64,000 nt of DNA from Litoditis marina (GCA_964036275.1 OZ038434.1:7211060-7275059); one strand, 5' to 3'. Positions 11,001-22,952 are shown, counted from the stretch's first letter. Notes: a model not told the origin generated them from the letters alone. Numbers and translations: made by a program.

Positions 11001-13686
11001 ATAAGTGTGAGGAATGTTTCAAAAATAGCCGCACAGGCAGGATTGTTCATGTCACGGTGAGTTTTTATCGCAGTTTAGTTGCCAGTCATGTGAGAAAGTG
11101 AAGACCATAGTAGTAAAATATCGGGGAACCAGTCAATGTTCGGGTCGTGTATGGGTTGAACTCTATATAAGCAAAAAGTGAACAATACGGATTTATGTGA
11201 TACTGTATGCAAACAGACGGATAGTTCGTACTTTTCTTACTTTGTACATTGAGGTATAGTCGTCATTTTCCCCATAAAGACAGCAGAGAGTTCGATTAAT
11301 TAAGCAAAATAGGGCGAGCGGTCGTTGATTATTTGCCAACAGGCGAGCGAGTGTGTAGATCAATGATACGCAGACTGGCTGACCCCTCTCCAAACCCCGT
11401 CCCTCACAAAATCGATGGTACGGTGTCCAGAACGGTTTGACAAATCCTATAATTTGTTTTCAGGCGTCTGCTGACTACTTTCTCGAGGATCCTTCTGCTC
11501 TTGAACACGTGTGCTCGACTGGACGACGCATTAGAAGGTAGTTATCACTGTTGATGGGTATAGATCGAATAGAACGGATTAGATAATTCATTCAACCGAA
11601 GATTCAAAAAATGAATTATAAAAGCACTATAGGTATGGGTGAACGATTTTTTTCACTTTTCATTCTAAATACCACCAAAGAGGTACTCTAATTCAAACAA
11701 AACTGGCTTCACGGTATTAATACTGAGATGTTACATGGTAGACCAAAGTTATGAAAAAAACGAAAGTGAAAAAAAAACACATATTAAAACTAGAAGCTGC
11801 TAACTGGTTATGCAAAATTTGGCGAACGAAGTACTATGTAAAACTGAGGAGGGAAATCAACGTTATTGCCCTATTTAGAATTCCTTCGGGAATTCACACA
11901 AAAGAAGAAACATATTTGATCTAAAATCGAATACCATTCCACCATAATGTTGGAAAACCTAAACAAGTTCGAGAGGCTCGCCTCAGGCTACACTCTACGA
12001 ACTTGAAATCAGTTGTTCTACGTTGAAGTCTAGATTCAGAAACTTCAAACAGAATGTTTTGTCTCTCGTTAAATTCATAGTTTCTCATCAAATCTGTACC
12101 AGTTTTTGTAGTTTCTATATCAAACTACAAACCTATCTTTTCAGTCAACCACAGTCCTTGGCCGTTCGTGAGCCAACCCCGGCAGTGAACGAAAATGTGG
12201 TCCAGCCAGCACCCCATCAGGAGAAAGATACCTTCACCGCTCCTATTTTTGATATGGAAACCATTCACATGGCACAGGACATTACGACTGCAGAGAAAGG
12301 TAGAGACTTCATCATTACAGTAAAAACATTCAAGCTTCTGTGTTGACTATGTAGGAATCTCTAGTACGGGAAAATACTATGTTTCTGGAAAAAGTGATCG
12401 AAAACTTCATCTTTCTATTTTATATCACAGAAAACATGAAAGTTGTTCTCATCGAGTTGTCTATTTTGAACTTTGTAGTTTAATGAGTTGAAAACGTTCA
12501 TTGAGCTCAGAACAGTTACAATAGGTTCCACAGATCATTACACGAAATAAAATGTGCCAACAAAACGCAGAACAACAGAGACGGGTTATTGATTGAGGTG
12601 TTTGAGTTATGAAAAATTGCGTTCTGCGATATTGCGAACCATAGAGAAATCGAATGAATATATCGTCAGTTTCGCAGAGCTTTGAACTAAGAATTGAGTG
12701 GCAACCAGAATTAGTCATTCAAAATTAAAAGTCATTAAAGTAAAAGTCATTTGAAAATAAAAGTCGATTAAGTACAGAAACAGTTAAGAATCAAAAATGA
12801 AGGTTCCGAAAATTTTCGTAATTTTCGAATCCTGACTAAAAGTGAATTAATGACTTTTACTTTTGAATGACTTTTACTTTAATGACTTTCAATTTTGAAT
12901 GACTCATTCCTGGTCCCGAATTGAGTCCTGCGTTTTCCCTTCTGTTTAGTAACTCATTGTCCACTTGAAATACATACCGATGTTTTGTGAATCATTGATG
13001 AACTAATTATTCCGAATTTTCAGACGATGTGGTGCCTGGCGTCGAGCAAGTGCAGACGGAATGGCGCGAGATGAAGCCGCACCCGCCGCCGCCCAGTCGC
13101 TTTGTCCCCACTGCAATCGCCATGAGAACGATCACCAGACCACGCCCAATAAACGCAGTTCCAGAGGTAAGAGAACGCTTTTTCTTAAATCAAATAGTAG
13201 AAGTAGCGTGGTTTCAGTTGGGTTGTTCATTTATTCTCTCAGAAGTACTTCAAAACTAGTTTCAACAACGTGGTAAAACCCTCACTTTGAATTATGCAAA
13301 AGGAGAGAATGCGATAATATCTATAAAGGAGAAAGTGAGAGTAAAGAGAGATGAAGGGAGCGATAGAGTAGACAGAATTCAATGATAAAGGAATATACAA
13401 AAATCTAAAATGATATACGTTCGATTTTCAGGAGGGAGAAGTGAACCCGGAAGTTCAGTCGCCGTCGGCACCTGCCGGTACATCGGTGCCGCAACCCTCG
13501 ACTACCGGTACATCGGTGCCGCAACCCTCGACCAAAAGTCGTCATTCATCGTACATGTCTCTGGTGGAACTTGCGTTGGATGGATTGGATCCAGCCTTCG
13601 AACTACAGTATCAAAATGATTTGATGAGATTCATATATTCTGATCTGCAGAGAAAATATGGACTGAGAGCTGACGCGATTATTTGA
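8074..13686 (+). CDS. FLYWCH-like CCHC zinc-finger protein, copy 2
   Basis: Supported exons are 8074-8132 (least certain), 9368-9438, 9878-9964, 10902-11056, 11464-11537, 12145-12299, 13024-13166 and 13432-13686. Phases join to one frame of 332 codons plus TGA. The start is unresolved: exon 8074-8132 has no in-frame ATG, and the ATG at 8108 is in a frame that hits a stop in the third exon. An upstream exon, or initiation at the ATG in exon 3 (AMGPIPEV), is possible. Counting from 8074, a Lys/Arg-rich segment (AELFKKKVGRSPKSK) leads into a finger with C108, C111, H139 and C141. The finger has aromatic spacing (FFKYQYT, HCYKCEEC) like FLYWCH/GCM-type fingers. A Pro/Ser/Thr-rich tail with TGTSVPQPST twice follows. 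The acceptor at 10901 was chosen over CCTAG at 10887 because only the former keeps the frame open. A nuclear DNA-binding role is inferred. Confidence 0.7.
8420..8655. mobile_element. MITE family D, TATAGT...GTTTCAC termini
   Basis: A 235-base element with imperfect terminal inverted repeats: TATAGTTCGTTTCAC at the left and GTGAAACAGACTATA at the right. A second copy at 58452-58686 is very similar along its whole length. TA-flanked ends and lack of coding capacity fit a non-autonomous Tc1/mariner-like element. It lies in an intron of zinc-finger copy 2 and directly abuts the SINE-like repeat. Confidence 0.75.
8651..8850 (+). repeat. tRNA-derived SINE-like repeat, copy 1
   Basis: It begins ATATAGTCGTTGCCAACGG, continues with a body containing TCCGCTGTGTACGCACAC, then a tRNA-like tail. 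The tail has an A-box-like GCGCAGTGGTTAGCG and a B-box GGTTCGATTCC about 40 bases apart. Related copies lie at 38931-39130, 60670-60885, 61480-61675, 62017-62222 and 62223-62342. The tRNA part cannot form a proper acceptor stem, so it is not a functional tRNA. Confidence 0.75.
11255..11450 (+). repeat. Interspersed repeat family R2 (duplicated intron copy)
   Basis: The counterpart of 272-457, in the same intron of zinc-finger copy 2, with a few substitutions and a small indel near GATTAATTAAGC. Confidence 0.8.
12703..12914. mobile_element. Hairpin MITE with AGTCATT arms (duplicated copy)
   Basis: The counterpart of 1774-1986 in the same intron of zinc-finger copy 2. The arms keep the repeated AAAGTCATT / AATGACTTT units and can form a long hairpin. 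Confidence 0.75.
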
Positions 13687-15049
13687 ATGGTGTTTTTGTT
13701 TGAATGATGGTTTCTCAAGAAGTATGAGCGCCTTTTTCAAATGTGGTTTGTATTTTGGCCAACTCACATAATAATAGTAAAAATTTTGTCCTAGAATACT
13801 TTGTGACTCATGATCTGATAATCTTTTTGTATTTTTGAAGAAAAAACATTGTATTTTCCAAGAAATTCTAGCTCCTTGATTGTTTGTTTGTGTCGATGAG
13901 CACGCTCTCTAATTATGGCCTTTTGTTTATTAACATACTCAAGTGTAATCTTTCTGGTTTATGTCTTCTCCAATTCTGCTCTCATTTTCAACGGATATTT
14001 CATAGTTTTCCAGCTTCCTAATTTGAACACTGCCTGACGGAATATATTTGTTTGTCCCCGTTTTGTTACCTATGCATTTGACTATAAACTTGAAAACAAC
14101 GTGTATGTTTACAAGAAAGAAACGAAATTTACGATAACAACTCTAAGACGGTACCAAACTTCATTAATAAGTAATATTCTTTATTTCAACCTATTCGGTA
14201 GAGCCGTACCGCGCACGTCATCTGTCAATCATTTTGACAATCCCACCTTGATTTTCAACACATTCTCATGATCAAGTCATAACCGATCCGAATGCTGACA
14301 AACACTAGAGAACGTTCTGTCACATGACGTAGTCACGTAGTTCTCACTTCTTATATGCCTTCCAACTCTAGTACAAATCAAACTTGTGTAACCGTGAGTT
14401 ACACTGGATTATTTGTTAGTTTCAGACCCCGTTCGGTTATTGTTGTTTAATTACACTGCAGAAGTTCCTTCCTTTCATCTCCTGCTAATGGAGCATTGCT
14501 TCAATTTGGTCGCTAACTTCAGAAAAAAAATTGAATGTCTGTTGAAATTTGGTCTATACGATTTGTGAAATTTTGTAAAATGATTGATTAAGTTTGGTTT
14601 GCTCGAATTGATTCTTAGTGCATATATGGTCCTCAGCGAAATTTGTGATGGTAGGCTAAGCGCGGGTTTTCGCCGAAAACTGCTGATGAACAAAATGAAA
14701 ATATCCATCGCGACAATACACGGAACTTTCATAAATCGAAAACGTGAGTATAAACTGTAAATTTACCCATTAATTCTAGCACTTTATGAATTTGGTACGC
14801 CAGCCGTAAGCCAAATCTCGACTCATTTTTAGTTTCTATCAGTTATGACATGTTATTCGCTTTCTCTGCAAACTTCTCCGGTTCTTTTACTGTGCTGACA
14901 TTTCACGACAAACAACCACAATTATTGTTATTAGAGATAATTGATGATTTCGTGTAAAGTGTTCCATAACAACGTTCGGAGGAAATTCACACAAAGTGTT
15001 CAGGATCGTTTTCTTGCTGTTTTCCTCTCACGAATTCACATTTCCCGTC
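13687..15049. other. Intergenic region between zinc-finger copy 2 and receptor 2
   Basis: Duplicate of 2762-4049 with several small indels, for example an extra stretch near 14340-14400. No gene is seen. It contains the 3' UTR of the zinc-finger gene and the upstream region of the receptor. Confidence 0.6.
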
Positions 15050-18000
15050 ATGAAATGTCCAGAACATGAAGATCATTTGAATATTCTCGTTTGGGCCATG
15101 CAAGTTGCCACTACAGTAGGATCTCCCATCAAAGTATTTGCCCTGTTCTGCATTATATTCAGATCTTCTGCAGAAATGCGTAGATATCGCTGGTATCTTC
15201 TGAATCAACAAGTGTGGTAGGTCAATTTTACTTGCACTTCACATAGTACTGGAAAATCACCTTCCGTTTCTCCATGAGTTCAATTCTGATGATATATTTC
15301 ACATTGATGTATTCACATTGATGTATTCTCATAGTTACACATCAACTGTGAAGGTGATGTTTGATTGGAAAATACAAAACTCTATTCAAAAGTTTAACGT
15401 ACTGTACTGAATAGAAGCCCGTACTAATGACCGTAATTTTTGAACTAAGTGCGCAATGCGCATACAATACAATCGCGCGCAGCGCGAAGCGCTGTGCGAG
15501 ATTTGCCTTTGGTCCGGCTAATGCGCGCCTCCGTTTTTTTAGTTTACCCTCAAAAAGGCCCAAACGTGCAAATCAAAACTTTTTATGATTTTTTGATTTT
15601 TCATGGCATGTGTACAAGCTATGTTCAAAATTTGAACAAAATTGATTAAGTTTGAGCCGAGTTATGACGTTATGCGCTTCATGCAGACCGCCAACTTCCG
15701 TCGTGTATCTGTGTGTGTTTCTGTGTTGGTGCGCACTCCTGTGATATTTTTATGTGTAAACCGATTTGATTGGAAATTTGGGACACGATAGATACCCCAC
15801 TCAACTTTGGGGGCGCAAACTTTTTTTCGAAAAAAACTTTTTTTTTCGAATTATTTTCATTTAGTTATAGGTCTTTGAAAATGTCTCTGCGTCTCTTCAT
15901 TTGGTACACTCTCTCACCCTCTCTGTCGGGCCAAATTCGAATAGCGTTGTAACTCAGCTCAGTCCTAACCAATTCAAGTGAAATTTGAAGTGTGATACCA
16001 CGACATGAACTGACATCGATTTAGATGTGAGTCTTCTACTGATGACGTCATCGAGGATTCTGGAGCTCGGATGACGTCATAATCGAAAAGTGCAAAAATG
16101 TGAAATATTTTCTCAAACGACAGTAAAAGGCAGAGATTAGTTATGTAACGATTGAACTTTATGAAAAATAGACGTCATCTGCCATTCTGAAGGCCATATG
16201 ACGTCATTTTTGAAAAGTGCAAAGTTGACGTCAAATCTATTCCCAAATGATAGTAATATCTTAGAAAGGGTCAATTAACAATAAAAACTTAATCTGATAG
16301 TGACGTATTCTGAGATTCAGAAGGTCAGATGACGTCAACTTTTAAAAGTTCAGAATTGACGTGAAATAGATTTTCAAATGCTGAAACTTCTTAAAAATGG
16401 TAAACTCACCATGAAATTTCATTCAAACTAGACATATTCTGATATTCTGAAGGGCAGATGACGTCAATTTTCCGAATTGCAATGTTGACGTCAAACATTT
16501 TTTCAAGTGATGGTAATATTTGACAAGTGGTCAATTAAGAAAACAATTTTATCCACCGTACAGATCAAACCGCCTCTCTACATACCTACGGCATGTATAC
16601 AAAAAGAGAAAAATTAATGAAAAAGTGGGGGCTCAACGACTGTAAGATTTGTCTTCTGCTGTGCGCCCCTTAGACAGCTACTGTCAAATGGAGCAGCTAC
16701 TGCTACAAAAACCGAAAAATACTAATATACTCAAGTATAACTGTCCATTACAAACATACAAAAGTCGTAAAATATTTTTTCAAACCTGTAAACTAGAATC
16801 TACAAATCACAGATGTTAACTCAACGTAGTCAATTATAGAGTTCCTGGTTTTGTGCACAATGTTTGGCATTTTTTGTCATTACTTTCATTCTAGGTGTTA
16901 TAACGTTTGTCATATTATTCAACAGTTGTTCTCTCTTTCGCAGCTGTGACTTGTATATTCTAGTTTACAGGTTTGAAAAATATTTTACGACTTTTGTATG
17001 TTTGTAATGGACAGTTATACTCGAGTATATTAGTATTTTTCGGTTTTTGTAGCAGTAGCTGCTCCATTTGACAGTAGCAGTCTAAGGGGCGCACAGCAGA
17101 AGACAAATCTTACAGTCGTTGGGCCCCCACTTTTTCATGAATACAAGCTTTATTTTTCTCCCGTATCACTGGTGTTGTGTGAAGGTGTTGTTGGCGTCAA
17201 AAGGGCGCTGGGAGTTGGAGGAAAAGAGTCTACTAGGAAGACAACGGCTATCCTCCAAGAGGCTGTTGGCAACACTTAGAAAAAACACTGTCACGTGATG
17301 CAGAAAGTTCGATAGTTTACCGAAACTGAGAATGTTTTTTCAATGTTGTCGGAGTTTTCGATTACTATGACTGGCTCAGGTCTGGTTCACTGGATTTCTG
17401 TCTGGCCATCCTAATCGTGCCCAGATTCTTCTTCTACCCAGCTTTGGCCCTTCATCCTCACGGTTTTCTCAACCAACTTGGTATCTCTACGCTCTTCCAA
17501 GCATTGTATGGGTTTTCCACCGCTGGAGGTAAACTCATATTTGTACGAATTGAAGTCCCGCTATGTAGTATATAGTCGCCATTTTCCCCATAAAGACTGC
17601 AGAGGGTTCGATCGATTGAGCGATGTGGGGCGAGCGATTGTTGATTACTTGCCAGCGGTTGAGAGAGTGTGTAGATCAATGATACGAAGACTGGCTGGCC
17701 CCCCGCCAAACCCCGCCCCTTACAAAATCAATGATACGGTGTCCACAACGGTTTGACAAATCCTATAGAAGAAATAGCTTTGTTTTGTGAAACTTGAAAA
17801 ATAGACGCGAATGCGCACATTCCTGTGGGTGACGATGCAGTTTGCTAGAGGTTCAGACTATCTTAGCAACATTGGTGTGAAACTATTTTGCCAGGGAATC
17901 AGTATGAACACTCATTCATGTCGTAACATTGAGAAAGATCGATAACCTTTGTCGATGTCTACTTTACAAAGAAAAAACATGGTTGAGTAGAATGTTTTTG

Positions 18001-20053
18001 TATTCATTGTTTCCAGGTATGCTCGGTTCGGTCGTCAGCGTGTTTTTGTACCGTCATCAATGCGTTCTCCCGAATTATCATCCCAGAAAACTTTCGGGGT
18101 AGGTTTATGCCAGCGTCAAAGTACGTCACTTTTCCTGGTTGAGATAATACGTAAAATGTGCTGCACACGTAAACTATTTGCCATCACTAGTATTCAGGTA
18201 TCACTATTCGTCTCCTGGTAAGGTAGCATTGATATATTTTTTTGTTATTGTTCTGTCGTTGTTATCATTTATGTTATCATATATGAGGTGGTAAACTACT
18301 TCTGATTATTAGATTAGAGTAGAAAAGAGCAGAAAACCATACTTATCAAATGAAGTGCGCTCACAAGTTGGAGCCTAGCTTGAAAGAAGGAATTATTACA
18401 CTGAAATACATTCTTTTCAGCTCAATCACGACGGTCACTGCCTGCATTATCATGTTTTCGACTGTATACTGGGGTGTGTCTGAAGTTCTGGGGTTCACTT
18501 CAGACCAAGAAGCTACAAAAGTGTACTATGCTGAAGTGGGTAACGACTTTGTTCACCATTACTTTAATCTTTTTGTTATTTTAATGAATATCAAACTTTT
18601 TCAACGCTTGAACTCATTGCGATTGAACAGTGTTTTCCCTCGAAGATTGATCTCATTTCATCCTTTAAAAACTTTTTATGGTAAACAAACTAATTGCCAC
18701 ATGCAAAAACCTGACGTATGTTTTTACTAAATTACCTAGCCTAGCTGCGACCAACCTGTTTCAATCACTAACTGTTTCAGAACTTCCCTTGTGTCGTGGA
18801 CGAGTTTTTCGCGAACGAAACAATTGTGGTGGGAGTTGATAGACTGCCGATGATTTACTCAATGATCACCTTCATAGTCTTTCTCACCCTCTTGGCCATT
18901 CTGATACTCAGCTACGACGCATTCCGTCAACTGCATTCGGCCGACTGCGTGTTATCCAGAAGAACTGTCCTGTTGCAAGGGATGTTCATGAAATCACTAC
19001 TTCTCCAGGTACACACTTATTTAGTGTTTTTTTGTATAGTAGATGAGTATGAAGATTTATATGACAACTTCATACGGATCACCACATATCTAAGACCCGA
19101 AATTGTTTTTCTCTCATGATGATAAAAACGTTATAGCGCGTCAAGGGTTTTCCTAACTCTGTGTTTGTAGTTCGATTTTGTTGCTTTTCGGGCAGAGTTT
19201 GGAACATTGGCATGAAACAGATAAAACGAAGGTATGATGAGTTCTTGTGATTGTATTTTGTTTTAAGATTGCCGTTCCCGTTCTTCTACTACTCGCTCCG
19301 TATATAGCTGTGATGACAAGTGTGCTTTTGCATTGTTCGGACCCAAGTGAGTTTGCTTACCAACTAGCTCTCACTAGTTTTTGTATGCATGTTGTTCACT
19401 CCTTAATAGAGGTACTTGACATATAATGAATGTAACTAGGCATACCTCTATACTTTTGTAATACTCACGTATGTCGGTGGAGGGAATTCTGACTACTTTT
19501 TCCATGACACTCACATACATTTAACTTGAAGGTGGAAATAAATTAGAGTTTGACCAATTCACCACACTCCGTCGCCGGAATTACTCAAAGTAAACATTTA
19601 CAAGAAGGAAGTTACGAATGATTGCCCGTTTGTATCATACTAGCTTCTCATAAAACAACTTTGCAGATGTGCCACATATTGCTGTTTTTCTGATATCAAT
19701 ACACGGTTTGGCTGGCGCGCTGTCGCTACTGTTTCTCAACGCTCCATATCGCAGATATATTCTACACCTGATCTCTTATATTATACCTATGCCTAGTAAG
19801 TGTTTTTTGACTAGTTATATTCTTTCATTCACGCAACAAACATACATTTATAGTAAAATTTTCAATGAGCAAACTACATTCACGAAGTGCTAACTGATAA
19901 CTGCATTGTGGAAAAAGTTTAGTTGATCAAGTGCAAATATAAGAAACATGTGCGAGTGCTAAAACTATTCTTAAATCGTCAGAGTCCTCTGCTGCTACAA
20001 CCAACCTAGGAGCTACATTCGCTCTCAACCATGGAAGAACAGCACCATTGTAA
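15050..20053 (+). CDS. Class-H-like serpentine chemoreceptor, copy 2 (intact)
   Basis: Eight exons: 15050-15216, 17380-17528, 18017-18098, 18421-18535, 18781-19008, 19268-19346, 19667-19795 and 19983-20053, together 1020 bases, 339 residues, TAA stop. Seven hydrophobic segments can be placed, with these motifs: RWYLLNQQVW before TM2, FLYRHQC at the end of TM3, YWG in TM4, FTSDQ after TM4, SRRTVLLQGMF before TM6, and HGLAGAL with NAPYRRY in TM7. This is the Str-superfamily plan and fits class H (srh) best; class I (sri) is the alternative because of the RHQ motif. Such proteins are candidate odorant receptors of sensory cilia. Oddities: intron 1 is about 2.2 kb because of a 1.8 kb insertion, and the exon 1 donor is GTAGGT where copy 1 has GTATGT. 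The last exon (NHGRTAPL-stop) is short and aligns with exon 8 of receptors A-C. A possible polyadenylation signal AATAAA is at 20314. Confidence 0.85.
16041..16510. repeat. Tandem repeat of about 129 bases with TGACGTCA cores
   Basis: ATGACGTCA cores occur at 16071, 16198, 16329 and 16458 (spacing 127, 131, 129). Each is followed by a similar A-rich segment (AAAAGTGCAAA / AAAAGTTCAGA), then a second GACGTCAAA or GACGTGAAA, then CAAATGAT-like text. The units are diverged from one another. TGACGTCA is the palindromic CRE (CREB/ATF-type) site. Confidence 0.7.
16617..17138. mobile_element. Foldback element (about 522 bases, arms about 190)
   Basis: The left arm starts ATGAAAAAGTGGGGGCTCAA and runs to about 16805. 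It is mirrored by the right arm from about 16950, which ends CCCCCACTTTTTCAT. The arms match nearly base for base, for example CTAATATACTCAAGTATAA against TTATACTCGAGTATATTAG. The centre is about 140 bases. No coding capacity. It is nested in the larger insertion in receptor 2 intron 1. Confidence 0.88.
17571..17765 (+). repeat. Interspersed repeat family R2 (duplicated receptor intron copy)
   Basis: The counterpart of 4757-4954 in intron 2 of receptor 2, with a handful of substitutions. Confidence 0.8.
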
Positions 20054-22928
20054 TTACCACGACGTCCCGAAGAAGCAACCGCCTAGTCTAAAACAGTCAC
20101 AAAAGACTTCAAATCAGCACTTGCATGATTTTCGACTCAGATATTGTTTATGGAAGTCCATGTTGAATTTCAAAATGTGAAGTTCCCATTGTGTACTGTA
20201 AGTTCTCCTTCTGTAAGTCCTCCATTTGCTTAGCGCACCTTGTTTAATCAATAGCTGAAAGTACAATAATCAATAGCTGAATTATATGAATTGAATAGTA
20301 ATCTGTAAGTTGCAATAAAAGGTAACAAGCATGATTTGGTCTGTCTCCCAGTGAATGTTGTTTTAACGGTTTTCAATTTTTCCAAAGGAACCAATACACT
20401 CTTATTTAGCGGTGGTTCTTGAAATCCCGAGCGTTTGGGCGATAGAAACATGAATTAGATCTGAAACTGTCCTATTTAACTTAACAACAGTTTTATCACT
20501 TTTGGCGCCGTGAATATTGGAATTTAATATGTTTAACTTTTAAGTCCACTTTACCTCGTGTTCTGAAATCTGCTATTGCGCTCGCACAAAACCATAAGTG
20601 GTTTAATTAGCTTGCATAAAACACCTGCCATTCGTTATAATCACGACTTTACACTGTGAACAAATCAAAGTTTAAACCGATAAGTAATTGTTTTCTAATC
20701 ACCTAAATCAGTTAATAGGACACATTGATTTGAAAAGTTATTATTCATTTCATTTAAATTTTCCCAAAGAAGAGCGTAGGCTAGGATGTAAATTTTGGAA
20801 AGCGGAATCTCACATTTGAGTTTGAGCAGATACTTCTTGTTTGTATGAATTCTGCTGTTTAAATGAAGCTCTGTAACCTAATAAATCAATATTGGCTTAC
20901 CAGTTATCTATCCGGCAGAGCTGCTACCGAGCAAACCGTTGCACAATGCTGCAGTTCTATGCACATATGCAAGACATTTTTGAAAAGCGTCGAGATTCCT
21001 AGTGGATTTCCAGCAGAGAACGTTTGAGTACGTATGCAGCAACTTCTCGATCTGAGCTCATCCTGCCTCTACTCGAACATATTTGGCTTTGTTCCTAGTT
21101 CTCGCCGGGATGCAAGCCTAGAATATTAGTGTGCACATCACGAGTTTTGCACACTTTTTGGTGCGTGGTAAAATAAATAGATAAAACCATTTCAACCTAA
21201 TGAGTTCATTAAGTAACTTGACCCGGGATCAACTTTGCTTTCGAATTTTTAAGTCTTCCAAAAAAAATTATCTTTTTGAACTGGCCTGTTTCAGTATATG
21301 AAGGGGAGGGGAAGCAGAAAGGGTCACGAAATGAAACCCATTATAAGAGCCCAGTTGACTGAACTTCCTAAATGAAGCACGCGTGCGGATTTAGATTAAA
21401 AATCTGTCTTACATAATAAGTCGTCACGTTGTTCTTTTGATCTACTGAGATCTATGCTCCTTTGAACTTATGCCTGAATATTAACATGCTGCTCTAGTTC
21501 CGTCGTTGTAGTCTGTATCTAGAAGTTGGAGGAAGTAGCGTAACATGCTATTATCTGGGTTCGGAAAAGGCCAAGTTCTCATTGAGCAAAAAACCAACAA
21601 GACCGCATTCAGGTCTGAATTGTAATTTGCACGCTCGCTACATTTTGTAAGTTCACTCAACTAGGAGGTTACATGAAGTTCTGTTTGATTCTTTTGTGCA
21701 CTCTTGTGCAGATGTTTGATTTCAATTCAACTGCCTAAGAGTATTTTTCATTGTATTCGATTTTTGAGGCTACAGTTCACAGATCATTGTAATAACAGCT
21801 TCTTGAGAGTTGGGATCGGTTTATTTTCTTCATAGATGATCTCATGATGAATTTTAAAATGCTCTAATGACACATTAGAGATACTTCTTGGAGGGGAAAA
21901 GACAGCCTTCTTGAAGAGGGAAGGATAGCTGCTCAAAAACATGAATGTACGCATACGCAGGCAAAACATTGTAGACGTGGAAAAGTTCTATAATAGCACT
22001 AGGAGAGGTTTGCAAAAATATGATTTCTTCGATTATCAAAACTACAACTGTTATTTATTAGCCCTATAATGGTATTGGGTGAATTCGGGATGTATCGATT
22101 TCGCCTATAGGAGCATAACTTGTGCCGTAGGTGGTAGAAAGTTAATATAATTATTTCCTAGTACAGACTTGATGTGTAGGAAGAACTCGACGTTCGAATC
22201 TTTGTACGTGTTAAAGGGACCGTACCTCTATAATGTGCAATGTAGGTAATTTTTGAAAAATGAAAAAAGTTATTTATCCTGTTTTGAGATGGAAGATCAT
22301 ACCTTACGTACAGAAAGTTTAGAAAACCACAATGTTACAGAGCAAAACAGAAGCCAATAGGATTTGGGTTACGGTAATTCAGCAATCCTTAATCTATCAC
22401 TGCTCTGTAGTTTTCATGATATTTACAAATCTTTCTACACAGATTTCATATTGGTAACTTTGCCAAGTTTTGAATATGGTTTTGTGATTTTATGGACATT
22501 TTGAAAATTTTGTACGTAGGTGAACTCGGCGGTGTATGTACGTGCGCGTGGTCGCGCCGCATTTTCGAGAACACGGAGAAAGGCAGGAAGTTGACACCTA
22601 TATGAATGATTTTGGTGTTTTAATGTGAACAATATCGACTGATCAGCTCAAACCTCCAAATTAGAGAGGAACGGTCATACATAGGTCGAAGCTACAATAA
22701 AACTATGTAGCATGAACTAGCTTGTCTTATTTCCGACCGAATTTATCAGGATTATGCCGCGAGTGAAAGAATTTCATTCAAGATTTGCTGTTTCAATCGC
22801 AAAATTGTTCAATTTCCAGTTTGCTGTCTTTGCTCATGAACATTCCAGAGAGTGTTCCCTGAAATTTTGCAGAAGGGTCTCAATTTGGTTTTTCACAATT
22901 ACCATAAACAATAGACAGTTTTGGTATC

Positions 22929-22952
22929 CGGCGCAGCGCGGAGCGCTGCGCA
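22929..22952. repeat. Short GC-rich palindrome
   Basis: GCGCAGCGC-GGA-GCGCTGCGC forms a perfect 9-base stem. It is very similar to the palindrome at the left end of the 1.8 kb insertion (CGCAGCGCGAAGCGCTGTGC, 15478-15497). Small GC palindromes of this kind are recurrent in nematode repeats. Confidence 0.8.

Larger units (their letters stand above)
15464..17264. mobile_element. 1.8 kb composite insertion in receptor 2 intron 1
   Basis: Copy 1 reads GCGCAATGCGCATGTTGGC without interruption (about 4441-4459). In copy 2 the same sequence is split after GCGCAT and resumes at GTTGGC, which gives an empty-site comparison. The insert holds a GC palindrome at its left end (15476-15497), an array of TGACGTCA-bearing units, a nested foldback element (16617-17138) and a unique right end. 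No transposase-like reading frame is present. No clear terminal repeats or target duplication are visible, so the element class is open. Confidence 0.8.
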
